64,000 nucleotides of DNA from Aeromicrobium flavum (GTDB lineage: Bacteria; Actinomycetota; Actinomycetes; Propionibacteriales; Nocardioidaceae). The notes below the pieces were generated by a model. The model saw nothing but the letters and a program-made list of their open reading frames with translations, was not told the DNA's origin and did no database searches. The stretch covers positions 1 to 64,000 of the forward strand of contig NZ_BJZQ01000015.1 in assembly GCF_007992115.1 (NCBI RefSeq). The letters are read 5' to 3'. Each line of letters opens with the position of its first letter. The first letter of the stretch is position 1. Made by a program: the position numbers and the translations under genes. Positions 52,734-64,000 of this stretch are shown piece by piece.

Positions 52734-53433
52734 TTTCGACCGCCTCCGGGTGGGGCGCGGCACCCGATTCATCGACGTGGGCGCCGGCGCCGGCCGCCAC
52801 TCGTACGAGGCGCTGCGCCGCGGAGCCCACGTCACCGCGTTCGACCTCGACGAGGTCGAGCTCAAGGGCGTCGAGGACATGTTCGGCGCGATGGCCCTCG
52901 AGGGTGAGGTCCCGCCGGGCGGCAGCGGCCAGGTCAAGGTGGGCAACATCCTCGAGATGCCGTACGAGGACGGGTCGTTCGACGTCGTCCTGGCCTCGGA
53001 GATCCTCGAGCACGTGCCCGAGGACGTCCAGGCGATCAGCGAGCTCGAGCGCATCCTGGCGCCCGGTGGCGTCCTGGCCGTCACGGTGCCGCGCTGGATG
53101 CCCGAGGCCGTCTGCTGGAAGCTCTCGGACGAGTACCACGCCAACGAGGGCGGCCACATCCGGATCTACAAAGCCGACGAGCTGCGCGCCAAGCTCGAGG
53201 CGACGGGCCTGCGGTTCACGCACCAGCACCACGCCCACGCCCTGCACGCGCCGTACTGGTGGATCAAGTGCGCCGTCGGCGTCGACCGCGACCAGCACCC
53301 GCTCGTGCGCGGCTACCACCAGCTGCTGGTCTGGGACATGATGAAGGCGCCCCGCACCACCCGCTGGGCCGAGAAGGCGCTGAACCCGGTGCTCGGCAAG
53401 AGCGTCGCGCTGTACTTCCAGAAGCCGTTCTGA
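52720..53433 (+). CDS. class I SAM-dependent methyltransferase linked to the glycosyltransferase
   Basis: This 237-residue methyltransferase has FIDVGAGAGRHSYEALRRGAH (motif I), ILEMPYEDGSFDVVLASEILEHVPED and ELERILAPGGVLAVTVPRW. A C-terminal extension (about 135-237) contains ADELRAKLEATGLRFTHQHHAHALHAPYWW, rich in histidine and aromatic residues. The ATG has GGAAGGA upstream and lies inside the end of the GT4 gene. It may methylate the sugar or lipid product of that enzyme, as in methylated polysaccharide pathways, which is inference. Confidence 0.88.
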   Translation: MLTVDFDRLRVGRGTRFIDVGAGAGRHSYEALRRGAHVTAFDLDEVELKGVEDMFGAMALEGEVPPGGSGQVKVGNILEMPYEDGSFDVVLASEILEHVPEDVQAISELERILAPGGVLAVTVPRWMPEAVCWKLSDEYHANEGGHIRIYKADELRAKLEATGLRFTHQHHAHALHAPYWWIKCAVGVDRDQHPLVRGYHQLLVWDMMKAPRTTRWAEKALNPVLGKSVALYFQKPF

Positions 53434-53460
53434 TGCGGCGCGCCCCGGCCCTCCCTTCCC

Positions 53461-53519
53461 ACTTTTGGAACTCGATTCACCTCGCTGAGCGCTTTCGACG
53501 TGGATCCCGTTCCAAAAGT
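53461..53519. repeat. inverted repeat between the methyltransferase and toroid-protein genes
   Basis: ACTTTTGGAAC (53461-53471) and GTTCCAAAAGT (53509-53519) are perfect 11-nt arms, notably A/T-rich for this genome, with a 37-nt loop. Weaker flanking complementarity (CCCTC near 53450 and GAGGG near 53526) could extend it. It lies within a run of same-direction genes and may be a partial terminator or a regulatory structure. Confidence 0.55.
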
Positions 53520-53536
53520 CGCGTGAGGGACGCCGC

Positions 53537-54517
53537 GTGACCCCCACCGAGGCGCAGCAGACCGGCAAGTGGATCGCGTCCGTCCAGCTCTCGACGGGCG
53601 CGATCCCGTGGTTCGAGGGCGGTCACCTCGACCCGTGGGACCACGTGCAGGCGGCGATGGGCCTGGCCACGGCCGGTTTCGTCGACGAGGCCGTGGCCGC
53701 GTACGACTGGCTGCGGCACGCGCAGCGGCCTGACGGCTCCTGGGGGCGCAAGTACTGGCCCGGCACCGACGACGACGGCGTCGAGGAGCCCGAGACCGAC
53801 GCCAACTACTGCGCGTACCTGGCCACCGGCCTGTGGCACCTCGAGCTGCTCGGGGTCGACACGCGGCCGTTCTTCGAGACCCTCGAGCGGGCGATCGACG
53901 TCGTGCTCGAGCTGCAGGTCGGCGACGGCCCGATCGCCTGGGCCCGCGGCGTCGACGGCAAGGTCGCGGGCGAGTGCCTCGTCACCGGCAACTCCAGCAT
54001 TGCGTTCAGCCTGCGCTGCGCCGCGCGGCTGGCCGAGCGGTGGGGTCACCCGCGCCCGCACTGGGAGCACGCCGCCGATGCGATCGCCGCAGCGCTCGCG
54101 CAGCGGCCCGAGCTCTTCACGCCCAAGCCGCGCTTCTCGATGGACTGGTACTACCCGGTGATGACCGGCGTCCTCGACGGCGACGCCGCCGCCGCGCGCC
54201 TGGACGAGCGCTGGGACGAGTTCGTCGTGCCCGGGTTCGGCACGCGCTGCGTCACGGTCAACCCCTGGGTCACCGGCGGCGAGACGCTCGAGCTCGTCCT
54301 GGCGTTGGTGCGGGCCGGCCGCACCGAGGCCGCCGCCGCGCTCTACGCCGACATCCAGCACCTGCGCGACCCGGACGGCGCCTGGTGGACCGGTCTGGTC
54401 TACAACGACGACAAGCGCTGGCCGGTCGAGCAGTCCACCTGGACCGCCGGCACGGCCCTGCTCGCGCACGACGCCCTCACCGGCACCACCCCGGCCGCCG
54501 GGTTCATGGGGCGCTGA
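53537..54517 (+). CDS. alpha/alpha-toroid protein, prenyltransferase/terpene-cyclase-like
   Basis: This 326-residue soluble protein has the repeating helical pattern of six-hairpin/terpenoid-cyclase toroids, for example LRHAQRPDGSWGRKYWPGTD (a QxxDGSWG repeat) and QHLRDPDGAWWTGLVYNDD near the C-terminus. The DxDD motif of squalene-hopene cyclases is not present, though GTDDDG occurs near residue 75, so cyclase activity is doubtful. A carbohydrate-active toroid (six-hairpin hydrolase-like) is another possibility. The GTG start is 18 nt beyond an inverted repeat. It follows the GT4 and methyltransferase genes, and the three probably act together on a cell-envelope compound; that is inference. 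Confidence 0.7.
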   Translation: MTPTEAQQTGKWIASVQLSTGAIPWFEGGHLDPWDHVQAAMGLATAGFVDEAVAAYDWLRHAQRPDGSWGRKYWPGTDDDGVEEPETDANYCAYLATGLWHLELLGVDTRPFFETLERAIDVVLELQVGDGPIAWARGVDGKVAGECLVTGNSSIAFSLRCAARLAERWGHPRPHWEHAADAIAAALAQRPELFTPKPRFSMDWYYPVMTGVLDGDAAAARLDERWDEFVVPGFGTRCVTVNPWVTGGETLELVLALVRAGRTEAAAALYADIQHLRDPDGAWWTGLVYNDDKRWPVEQSTWTAGTALLAHDALTGTTPAAGFMGR

Positions 54518-54524
54518 CGGAACC

Positions 54525-55673
54525 TCACCGCGACGGATCGATGAGGATCTTCGCGTGGCGCTCGGGGTCGGCGAGGTCGTCGAAGGCCTGGGCGACGCCG
54601 TCGAGGCCGACGGTGCCGGTGTGCAAGGGGCTGGGGTCGACGCGGCCGTCGGCGATCATCTCGAGGGTCTCGTGGAACTCGTACGGCTGGTAGCAGAACA
54701 CGAAGCGCAGATCGAGCTCCTTGTTGACCGCCATCGTGGGCCGGAAGGTGTCCGGCTCCATGCAGACGCCGACGACGATGATCCGCGAGCGGATGGGTGC
54801 GTGGGTGACGAGGTCCTCGATGACGCCGGGCACGCCGACGCACTCGAACACGACCGGGCCGCGCGGCGTCTGGCCCGCGCGCTCGGCCGCCTTCATCACG
54901 CGCTTCCACGGCACGCCGCGCACGCGCCGCAGCATCCGCATCGCGTCGATCCCCTGACCGAAGTAGTCGGGCGCGGAGCTCACGTGGGTCGCCGGGAGCG
55001 GGTAGGCCTCCCACGGCGACTGGACGGCCGGATCGACCACGACGTCGGCGCCGCACCGCTGGGCCAGGGCGCGCCGGCCGGGCGAGTAGTCGCTCGCCAC
55101 GACGGTCCGCACCCCGGCGGCCTTGAGCATCAGGATCACGGCGAGGCCGATCGGTCCGCAGCCGATCACGAGCGCGACCTCGCGCCGGCGGATCTCGCTG
55201 CGGTTCACCGCGTGATGGGCCACGGCCAGCGGCTCGGTCAGCGCGACCTGGTCGGGATCGGCGCCGTGCGGCACCTCGAAGGTCATCGCCTCCTGGACGA
55301 TCACGTACTCGGCGTACCCGCCGGGCGCCTGCTCGGACAGTCCGGTCATGTCGACCTGGCCGTCGCGCTGGAGGACGGGCAGCGCCACCACCGGCGTGCC
55401 GACGGGCCACCGCTTGCGGCACTTCGGCCCGTAGGCCACCACCGTGCCGGTGAACTCGTGCCCCATCACGACGTGGTGGGCGCGCCGCATGAAGCGGTCG
55501 TAGTCGACCTCGGCCGCGACGTCGGCGCTCGCGTCGGCGTGCACGCGGGCGTGGAGGTCCGACCCGCAGATCCCCGACCGCGTCACCGCCACGAGCAGCT
55601 GGCCGGGACCGGGCTCGGGGGTGGGCAGGTCGACGACCGTCAGCTCGCCCTCGTGGACGCTGACCGCCCTCAT
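54525..55673 (-). CDS. zinc-dependent alcohol dehydrogenase-like protein (MDR family)
   Basis: This 382-residue medium-chain dehydrogenase has catalytic-zinc ligands C36 (GICGSDLHA) and the GHE at 71-73 (MGHEFTGTV). The NAD motif is VALVIGCGPIGLAVILMLKAAG. The four-cysteine structural-zinc lobe is missing; that region reads LPVLQRDGQVDMTGLSEQ with only one cysteine nearby. The ATG overlaps the Baeyer-Villiger monooxygenase stop by 4 nt, so the pair is co-expressed. Together an alcohol could be oxidised to a ketone and then to an ester or lactone with recycling of nicotinamide, provided cofactor specificities match, which is not known. Confidence 0.88.
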   Translation of the reverse strand: MRAVSVHEGELTVVDLPTPEPGPGQLLVAVTRSGICGSDLHARVHADASADVAAEVDYDRFMRRAHHVVMGHEFTGTVVAYGPKCRKRWPVGTPVVALPVLQRDGQVDMTGLSEQAPGGYAEYVIVQEAMTFEVPHGADPDQVALTEPLAVAHHAVNRSEIRRREVALVIGCGPIGLAVILMLKAAGVRTVVASDYSPGRRALAQRCGADVVVDPAVQSPWEAYPLPATHVSSAPDYFGQGIDAMRMLRRVRGVPWKRVMKAAERAGQTPRGPVVFECVGVPGVIEDLVTHAPIRSRIIVVGVCMEPDTFRPTMAVNKELDLRFVFCYQPYEFHETLEMIADGRVDPSPLHTGTVGLDGVAQAFDDLADPERHAKILIDPSR

Positions 55674-57142
55674 GCGCCGACCTCCGTACGCGCGGACGCG
55701 GTGGTCCACTCCAGCCCCTCGTCGAGGTCGGCCCGGTTGGTCGACCACGAGTCGACGAGGAAGTTCTGCTGGAACGACCAGGGGTACGAGCTCGTGGCCC
55801 GCGGCATGAGGTGCGCGCCGCGCTGCAGGTAGCCCGACTGCATGTCCATGAGCGGCGTCGACTCCGACGAGCCCGGGAACACCGGCACGACCGAGGTGGC
55901 GCCGGAGTCGGCGAGGCGCCGCAGGACCCGCGCGACGAGGCGGGAGGTCAGGTCCGAGCGCATCGTCCACGACAGGTTGATGTAGCCGACGCAGAACGCG
56001 AGGTTCGGCAGCCCGGTCAGCATCGCGCCGTGGAACGCGAACGACTCGGCCGGGTCACGGGGCTCGCCGTCGACGGTCAGGCGCGCGCCGCCGAGGATCT
56101 TGATGGACAGGCCCGTCGCGGTCACGACGACGTCGGCCGGCACGACGGTGCCGTCCTCGAGCCGGATGCCGTCCTCGACGAAGCGCTCGATGCGGCCCGT
56201 CACCACCGAGGCGTCGCCGGCCTTGATCGACGCGAAGATGTCGCCCTTCGGCGTGACGCACAGCCGCTGGTCCCACGGGTCGTACGGCGGGTTGAAGTGC
56301 TGCTCGGCGATCTCGGCGGAGCCGGTGCCGTGGGCGACGCCCTTCAGCAGCACCTTGCGCATGGTGCGCGGCGCGCGCTGGCAGGCCTGGAACAGCGCCC
56401 ACTGCAGCAGCATGTTCTTGCTGCGGATCACCTGGTGCGCCACCTTCGGGGGAGCGACCTTGCGCACCACGTCGGCGATCGGGTCGCCCTTGGGCTGCGC
56501 CAGCAGGTAGCTCGGCGTGCGCTGCAGCATCGTGACGTGACTCGCCGTGCTGGCCATCGCGGGGACGATCGTCACGGCCGTCGCTCCGCTGCCGATGACG
56601 ACCACGCGCTTCCCGGCGAAGTCGAGGTCCTCGGGCCAGAACTGCGGGTGCACGACGGTGCCGCCGAAGTCCTCCAGCCCCACGAAGCCGGGGTCGTAGG
56701 GCTGGTCGTAGTCGTAGTAGCCGGTGCAGGCGACCAGGAACCGCGTCGTCCAGGTCTCGGGTCCGTCGGGTCCGTCGACCTCGACGGTCCAGCGGCCCTC
56801 GTCGGACGACCAGTCCGCCCCCTCCACGCGGCGCCCGAAGCTGATGTGGCGGTCGATGCCCGCCTCGCGCGCGGTGTCCTCGAGGTACTGCAGGATCTGG
56901 GCGCCGTCGACGATCGCGTCCTTGCCGCGCCAGGGCCGGAACGGGAACGCGAGGGTGAAGAAGTCGGAGTCGGAGCGGACGCCGGGGTAGCGGAAGAGGT
57001 CCCAGGTCCCGCCGATCCGCTCGCGCCGCTCGACCACCGCGTAGGTCAGGTCGGGGCACGCCTCCTGGATCCGGTAGGCCATGTTGATGCCGGAGAGGCC
57101 GGCTCCGACGATCAGGACGTCGACGTCACGCTGCGTGGTCAT
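55670..57142 (-). CDS. flavin-containing monooxygenase, type I Baeyer-Villiger family, second copy
   Basis: This 490-residue FAD/NADPH monooxygenase has VDVLIVGAGLSGINMAYRI at 7-25, the Baeyer-Villiger fingerprint FGGTVVHPQFW at 159-169 and the second Rossmann motif VVVIGSGATAVTIVPA. GGTWDLFRYPGVRSDSDFF is typical of the EthA-like group, which also oxidises thioamide and sulfide drugs. The ATG lies 6 nt behind CACAAT (complement of 57149-57154), so the transcript is probably leaderless. Its stop overlaps the alcohol dehydrogenase start as ATGA. It is only distantly similar to the monooxygenase at 1153. Confidence 0.92.
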   Translation of the reverse strand: MTTQRDVDVLIVGAGLSGINMAYRIQEACPDLTYAVVERRERIGGTWDLFRYPGVRSDSDFFTLAFPFRPWRGKDAIVDGAQILQYLEDTAREAGIDRHISFGRRVEGADWSSDEGRWTVEVDGPDGPETWTTRFLVACTGYYDYDQPYDPGFVGLEDFGGTVVHPQFWPEDLDFAGKRVVVIGSGATAVTIVPAMASTASHVTMLQRTPSYLLAQPKGDPIADVVRKVAPPKVAHQVIRSKNMLLQWALFQACQRAPRTMRKVLLKGVAHGTGSAEIAEQHFNPPYDPWDQRLCVTPKGDIFASIKAGDASVVTGRIERFVEDGIRLEDGTVVPADVVVTATGLSIKILGGARLTVDGEPRDPAESFAFHGAMLTGLPNLAFCVGYINLSWTMRSDLTSRLVARVLRRLADSGATSVVPVFPGSSESTPLMDMQSGYLQRGAHLMPRATSSYPWSFQQNFLVDSWSTNRADLDEGLEWTTASARTEVGA

Positions 57143-57195
57143 GCCCTGATTGTGGCGTGTGTCACGTCCGCTGTGGGTGAGGTGGTGCCGGAACG

Positions 57196-59475
<2,280 letters not shown>

Positions 59476-59522
59476 GCGATTCGGCTCGCTCCGGGGGCCG
59501 CCGACCGCGACACCCCCATATA

Positions 59523-59538
59523 TGCCTAGGGTTAGGCA
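59523..59538. promoter_or_regulatory. candidate operator upstream of the PTS operon
   Basis: TGCCTA-GGGT-TAGGCA is a perfect 6-nt inverted repeat. A -10-like TACGCT lies at 59558-59563, so the palindrome covers the -35 region. No regulator gene is adjacent. It has some likeness to iron-box half-sites but not their full pattern. Confidence 0.5.
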
Positions 59539-59604
59539 AAAGAACCGATCGGCGCGGTACGCTCCGAACAACCGCCCCGCGGCGGCGACACCAGGGGGCG
59601 ACCC

Positions 59605-60069
59605 GTGACACTTTCCGATGAGCTCAGCACCGACGCGATCGCCGTGCGTGCGCCGGCGACCGACTGGCGGGACGCGGTCCGCCGGGCCGGCGCCCTCCTC
59701 ACCGCCGTCGGCGTCGCGACCGACGACTACACCGACGAGATGATCGCCACCGTCGAGAAGCTCGGACCGTACATCGTCCTGGCTCCCGGTGTCGCGCTGG
59801 CGCACTCACGCCCCTCGCCCGCCGTCCAGCGGGCCGGCATCTCCTGGCTCCAGCTGGCCGAGCCGGTCGAGTTCGGGCACGAGAAGAACGACCCGGTCTG
59901 GCTCGTCGTGGCGCTGGCCGCCCTCGACCACGACGGTCACCTCGGCCTCATGTCGTCGCTGGCCGCCGTGCTCGGCGACACCGACCTGCTCGCCACGCTC
60001 CGCGAGGCCGACTCGCCCGAGCGTGTCCTCGAACTGCTGTCACCAACCAACGAAGGGTCGTCGTCATGA
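59605..60069 (+). CDS. ulaC: PTS sugar transporter subunit IIA, ascorbate (UlaC) type
   Basis: This 154-residue phosphocarrier belongs to the mannitol/fructose/ascorbate-type EIIA group. The active histidine is H67 in PGVALAHSRP, and VEKLGPYIVLAPGVAL is the family segment before it. It receives phosphate from HPr and passes it to IIB. The GTG start has only a weak GGGGGCG site. Its stop overlaps the IIB ATG by 4 nt. General PTS genes (ptsI, ptsH) are not in the window. Assignment to ascorbate rests on the IIC partner; L-ascorbate itself is not certain as substrate. Confidence 0.88.
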   Translation: MTLSDELSTDAIAVRAPATDWRDAVRRAGALLTAVGVATDDYTDEMIATVEKLGPYIVLAPGVALAHSRPSPAVQRAGISWLQLAEPVEFGHEKNDPVWLVVALAALDHDGHLGLMSSLAAVLGDTDLLATLREADSPERVLELLSPTNEGSSS

Positions 60070-60344
60070 AGATCGTCGCCGTGTGCGGAATGGGCATCGG
60101 GACCTCCGTGCTGCTCAAGATGAACGCCGAGAAGGTCCTGCGGACCCTCGGCAAGGACCAGGACGTCGACGTCGAGGCCGCCGACATCGGCACCGCGAAG
60201 GGCGCCGCCCGCACCGCCGACATCGTGCTGACCTCGGCCGACCTGGCCGACGAGATCGGCGAGGTGCCGGCCAAGGTCGTCATCATCGACAACTTCACCG
60301 ACGTCGGCGAGATCGCCGAGAAGCTGACCCCGCTCGTCTCCTGA
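60066..60344 (+). CDS. ulaB: PTS sugar transporter subunit IIB, ascorbate (UlaB) type
   Basis: This 92-residue protein has the phosphocysteine C7 in the loop VAVCGMGIGTSVLLKMN, which matches SgaB/UlaB IIB domains. The rest forms the usual small alpha/beta fold, with VVIIDNFTDVGEIAEKL near the C-terminus. It takes phosphate from the IIA and gives it to the sugar at IIC. The ATG overlaps the IIA stop as ATGA, and the IIC gene follows after 31 nt with an AAGGGAG ribosome site. Confidence 0.92.
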   Translation: MKIVAVCGMGIGTSVLLKMNAEKVLRTLGKDQDVDVEAADIGTAKGAARTADIVLTSADLADEIGEVPAKVVIIDNFTDVGEIAEKLTPLVS

Positions 60345-60375
60345 CGCGCGGATCGGAACCAAGGGAGTAGGACAC

Positions 60376-61872
60376 ATGGACTGGTTGGTCGACGTACTCG
60401 ACTTCATCGGCAAAGAGATCCTCAACGTGCCGGCGTACCTCATCGGCCTCATCACGGCGGTCGGCCTCATCGCGCTCAAGCGGTCGAGCGGCCAGATCAT
60501 CGGCGGCGGCCTCAAGGCGGCCATCGGCTTCCTGATCCTGGGCGCCGGAGCCAACGTGGTCATCGCCTCGCTGGCGCCGCTGGGCGACATCATCCTCGAC
60601 GTCACGGGCGCGCAGGGCGTGATCCCGACCAACGAGGTCATCACCGCCATCGCGGCCGAGGAGTACGGCTCACGCAGCGCGTACGTGCTGGTGCTGGGCT
60701 TCCTCGTGATGCTCGCGCTGGCCCGCTTCACGCCGCTGCGCTACATCTTCCTGACCGGACACCACATGGTGTTCATGTCCCTGATGCTCACCGTCGTGCT
60801 GTCGGTCGGCCTCAACGGCGACAGCAGCTGGGTCGTCGTGATCGTCGGAGCGCTGCTGCTCGGCGTGATCATGGTCGTGATGCCCGCGTTCGCCCAGCCG
60901 TGGATGCGCAAGATCACCGGTGACGACACGCTGGCGATCGGCCACTTCGGCACGCTGGGCTACATCGCCGCCGGTGCCGCCGGCCAGGCCGTCGGCAAGC
61001 GCAGCCGCTCCACCGAGGAGATCGACTTCCCGCAGGGCCTGCGGTTCCTGCGCGACTCCACCGTGGCCACCGCCCTGTCGATGGTCCTGATCTACGAGTT
61101 CTTCGTGATCTGGGGCCTCATCGCCAGTCCGGACGCCACCCGCGAGACCCTCGGCTCGGCCGATGCCGGTGCCGCCGTCATGGCCGGCCTGGCCCAGGCG
61201 CTGCAGTTCGGTGTCGGCGTCGCGATCATCCTGTACGGCGTCCGTACCGTGCTGGGTGAGCTCGTCCCGGCCTTCCAGGGCATCGCCGAGAAGGTCGTTC
61301 CCGGTGCGAAGCCGGCGCTCGACATCCCGATCGTCTTCCCGTTCGGCGCCAACGCCGTGCTGATCGGCTTCCTGTCGTCGTTCGCGGGCGGCCTGCTGGC
61401 GCTCGGCCTGCTGGCCGTGTGGCTCGAGCCGGCGTTCGGCCTCGCGCTGATCCTGCCCGGCATGGTGCCGCACTTCTTCACCGGCGGCGGTGCGGGCGTG
61501 TTCGGCAACGCCACCGGTGGTCGCATCGGAGCGGTCGTCGGCGGCTTCGTCAACGGCGTGCTCATCACGCTCCTGCCGGCGCTGCTGCTGGAGGTCTTCG
61601 GCGAGCTGGGCTTCCAGAACTCGACCTTCGGCGACGCCGACTTCGGCTGGTTCGGCACGCTGCTCGGCGTGAGCATGCTGGCCAGCGACGTCATCGGCAT
61701 CGTGCTGTGCATCCTGATCGGCGTGGCGCTCGTGGCCGCGGCCTCGGTCTTCCAGGTGAAGGTCGTCAACACCGGATGGGTGCCCGGTGCGGCACGCGAC
61801 GAGTACCTGCTCCAGGAGGCGGAGGCCGCGAAGGTCGCCGCCGCGAAGGAGCAGCCGCCGGTCAAGGAGTGA
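60376..61872 (+). CDS. ulaA: PTS ascorbate transporter subunit IIC (UlaA/SgaT)
   Basis: This 498-residue membrane protein has ten or more hydrophobic segments and matches the UlaA/SgaT family, which carries L-ascorbate or related acids. Typical segments are FIGKEILNVPAYLIGLI near the N-terminus, TGHHMVFMSLML, and the Gly-rich HFFTGGGAGVFGNATGG. A Glu/Lys/Ala C-terminal tail (about 475-498) is cytoplasmic. It is the last gene of a IIA-IIB-IIC operon and is followed by a clear terminator. No ascorbate-6-phosphate catabolic genes (UlaG, UlaD, UlaE, UlaF) are next to it, so the sugar's fate is unknown. Confidence 0.93.
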   Translation: MDWLVDVLDFIGKEILNVPAYLIGLITAVGLIALKRSSGQIIGGGLKAAIGFLILGAGANVVIASLAPLGDIILDVTGAQGVIPTNEVITAIAAEEYGSRSAYVLVLGFLVMLALARFTPLRYIFLTGHHMVFMSLMLTVVLSVGLNGDSSWVVVIVGALLLGVIMVVMPAFAQPWMRKITGDDTLAIGHFGTLGYIAAGAAGQAVGKRSRSTEEIDFPQGLRFLRDSTVATALSMVLIYEFFVIWGLIASPDATRETLGSADAGAAVMAGLAQALQFGVGVAIILYGVRTVLGELVPAFQGIAEKVVPGAKPALDIPIVFPFGANAVLIGFLSSFAGGLLALGLLAVWLEPAFGLALILPGMVPHFFTGGGAGVFGNATGGRIGAVVGGFVNGVLITLLPALLLEVFGELGFQNSTFGDADFGWFGTLLGVSMLASDVIGIVLCILIGVALVAAASVFQVKVVNTGWVPGAARDEYLLQEAEAAKVAAAKEQPPVKE

Positions 61873-61892
61873 GCTGACCGACCCCTCCACGC

Positions 61893-61918
61893 AGGCCCGC
61901 CCCACCCGGGGCGGGCCT
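61893..61918. terminator. terminator hairpin after the PTS operon
   Basis: Positions 61893-61903 and 61908-61918 are exact 11-nt complements with a 4-nt loop, 20 nt past the IIC stop. It separates the operon from the clpB promoter. Confidence 0.85.
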
Positions 61919-61947
61919 TCGTGCGCCCGGGGCGGAGTAAACTTGAA

Positions 61948-61968
61948 GTTGAGTGGAATGGACTCAAC
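61948..61968. promoter_or_regulatory. HAIR element (HspR operator) of clpB
   Basis: GTTGAGT-N7-ACTCAAC has perfect 7-nt arms and matches the HspR operator core TTGAGT-N7-ACTCAA. It is a better match than the dnaK site. It overlaps the GGAAT element of the clpB promoter, so HspR would block the polymerase directly. Confidence 0.85.
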
Positions 61969-61980
61969 TTTGGAGGCGTT
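61955..61980 (+). promoter_or_regulatory. SigR/SigH-like promoter of clpB
   Basis: GGAAT (61955-61959) and GTT (61978-61980) are separated by exactly 18 nt, as at dnaK. The expected transcript start falls within a few nucleotides of the clpB ATG at 61990, so the stress transcript would be nearly leaderless. Confidence 0.65.
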
Positions 61981-61989
61981 GATTCTGAC

Positions 61990-64000
<2,011 letters not shown>

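Noticed and set aside
59520-59545. Iron box (DtxR/IdeR site) upstream of the PTS operon
   Set aside because: TGCCTAGGGTTAGGCA shares TAGG/CCTA elements, but the 19-nt iron-box pattern is not matched and the downstream genes have no link to iron.

Overview
This window is chromosomal DNA of a high-GC actinobacterium. The evidence is a dnaK-grpE-dnaJ-hspR operon with an HspR (HAIR) operator, an FprA-type ferredoxin reductase, a ChoD-like GMC oxidase, frequent GTG starts, 4-nt ATGA/GTGA gene overlaps and many start codons placed 6-8 nt behind a TANNNT box (leaderless transcripts). Nocardioidaceae, for example an Aeromicrobium-like genus, would fit, but that placement is inference. I see no rRNA, tRNA, CRISPR array, insertion sequence or prophage. 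No stretch longer than 300 nt lacks a gene; the largest gap is the 171 nt before dnaK.

Layout. 1-4950: a Baeyer-Villiger-type monooxygenase, an acetoacetate-decarboxylase-like protein and a TetR repressor, divergent from a GMC sterol-type oxidase across a palindromic operator. 4954-10136: a MacB/FtsX-type ABC exporter and a NarL-type two-component system, with the same 18-nt palindrome in front of both units. 10203-14406: the HspR chaperone operon. 14427-24815: small membrane proteins, a protealysin-like M4 protease overlapping its emfourin-type inhibitor gene, PEP carboxylase, a lipoprotein/secreted-protein pair, an acyl-CoA ligase and a homocysteine S-methyltransferase. 24796-35124: a polyamine island with aldehyde dehydrogenase, two PuuB-like FAD oxidases, a class III aminotransferase, a PotABCD-type transporter and an AsnC regulator. 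35156-43522: a thioesterase, a 3-hydroxyacyl-CoA dehydrogenase, and a secreted 5'-nucleotidase and nuclease behind a candidate PHO box. 43529-48053: a methyltransferase with a divergent HxlR regulator, SixA-like phosphatase, FprA, DUF952 and VOC proteins. 48193-50994: an FMN-binding lipoprotein, ApbE and an NqrB/RnfD-ferredoxin-reductase fusion, which reads as an extracytosolic flavin electron-transfer unit. 51035-59475: OsmC protein, a glycosyltransferase-methyltransferase-toroid cluster, a BVMO-alcohol dehydrogenase pair, an SGNH hydrolase with a degenerate CHAP-like domain, and another methyltransferase. 59605-61872: an ascorbate-type PTS (IIA-IIB-IIC). 61990 to the end: clpB, cut by the window edge.

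Several parts appear to work together. Both dnaK and clpB carry a GGAAT-N18-GTT (SigR/SigH-like) promoter overlapped by an HspR operator, so the two disaggregation machines appear to share activation and repression. The secreted nuclease and nucleotidase could release phosphate from external DNA, which agrees with the PHO box. The two-component system and ABC exporter appear to form one regulon. The most distinctive loci are the flavinylation unit, the glycosyltransferase-methyltransferase-toroid cluster and the SGNH/pseudo-CHAP fusion. A set of long intergenic inverted repeats, mostly at convergent gene ends, also recurs through the window.
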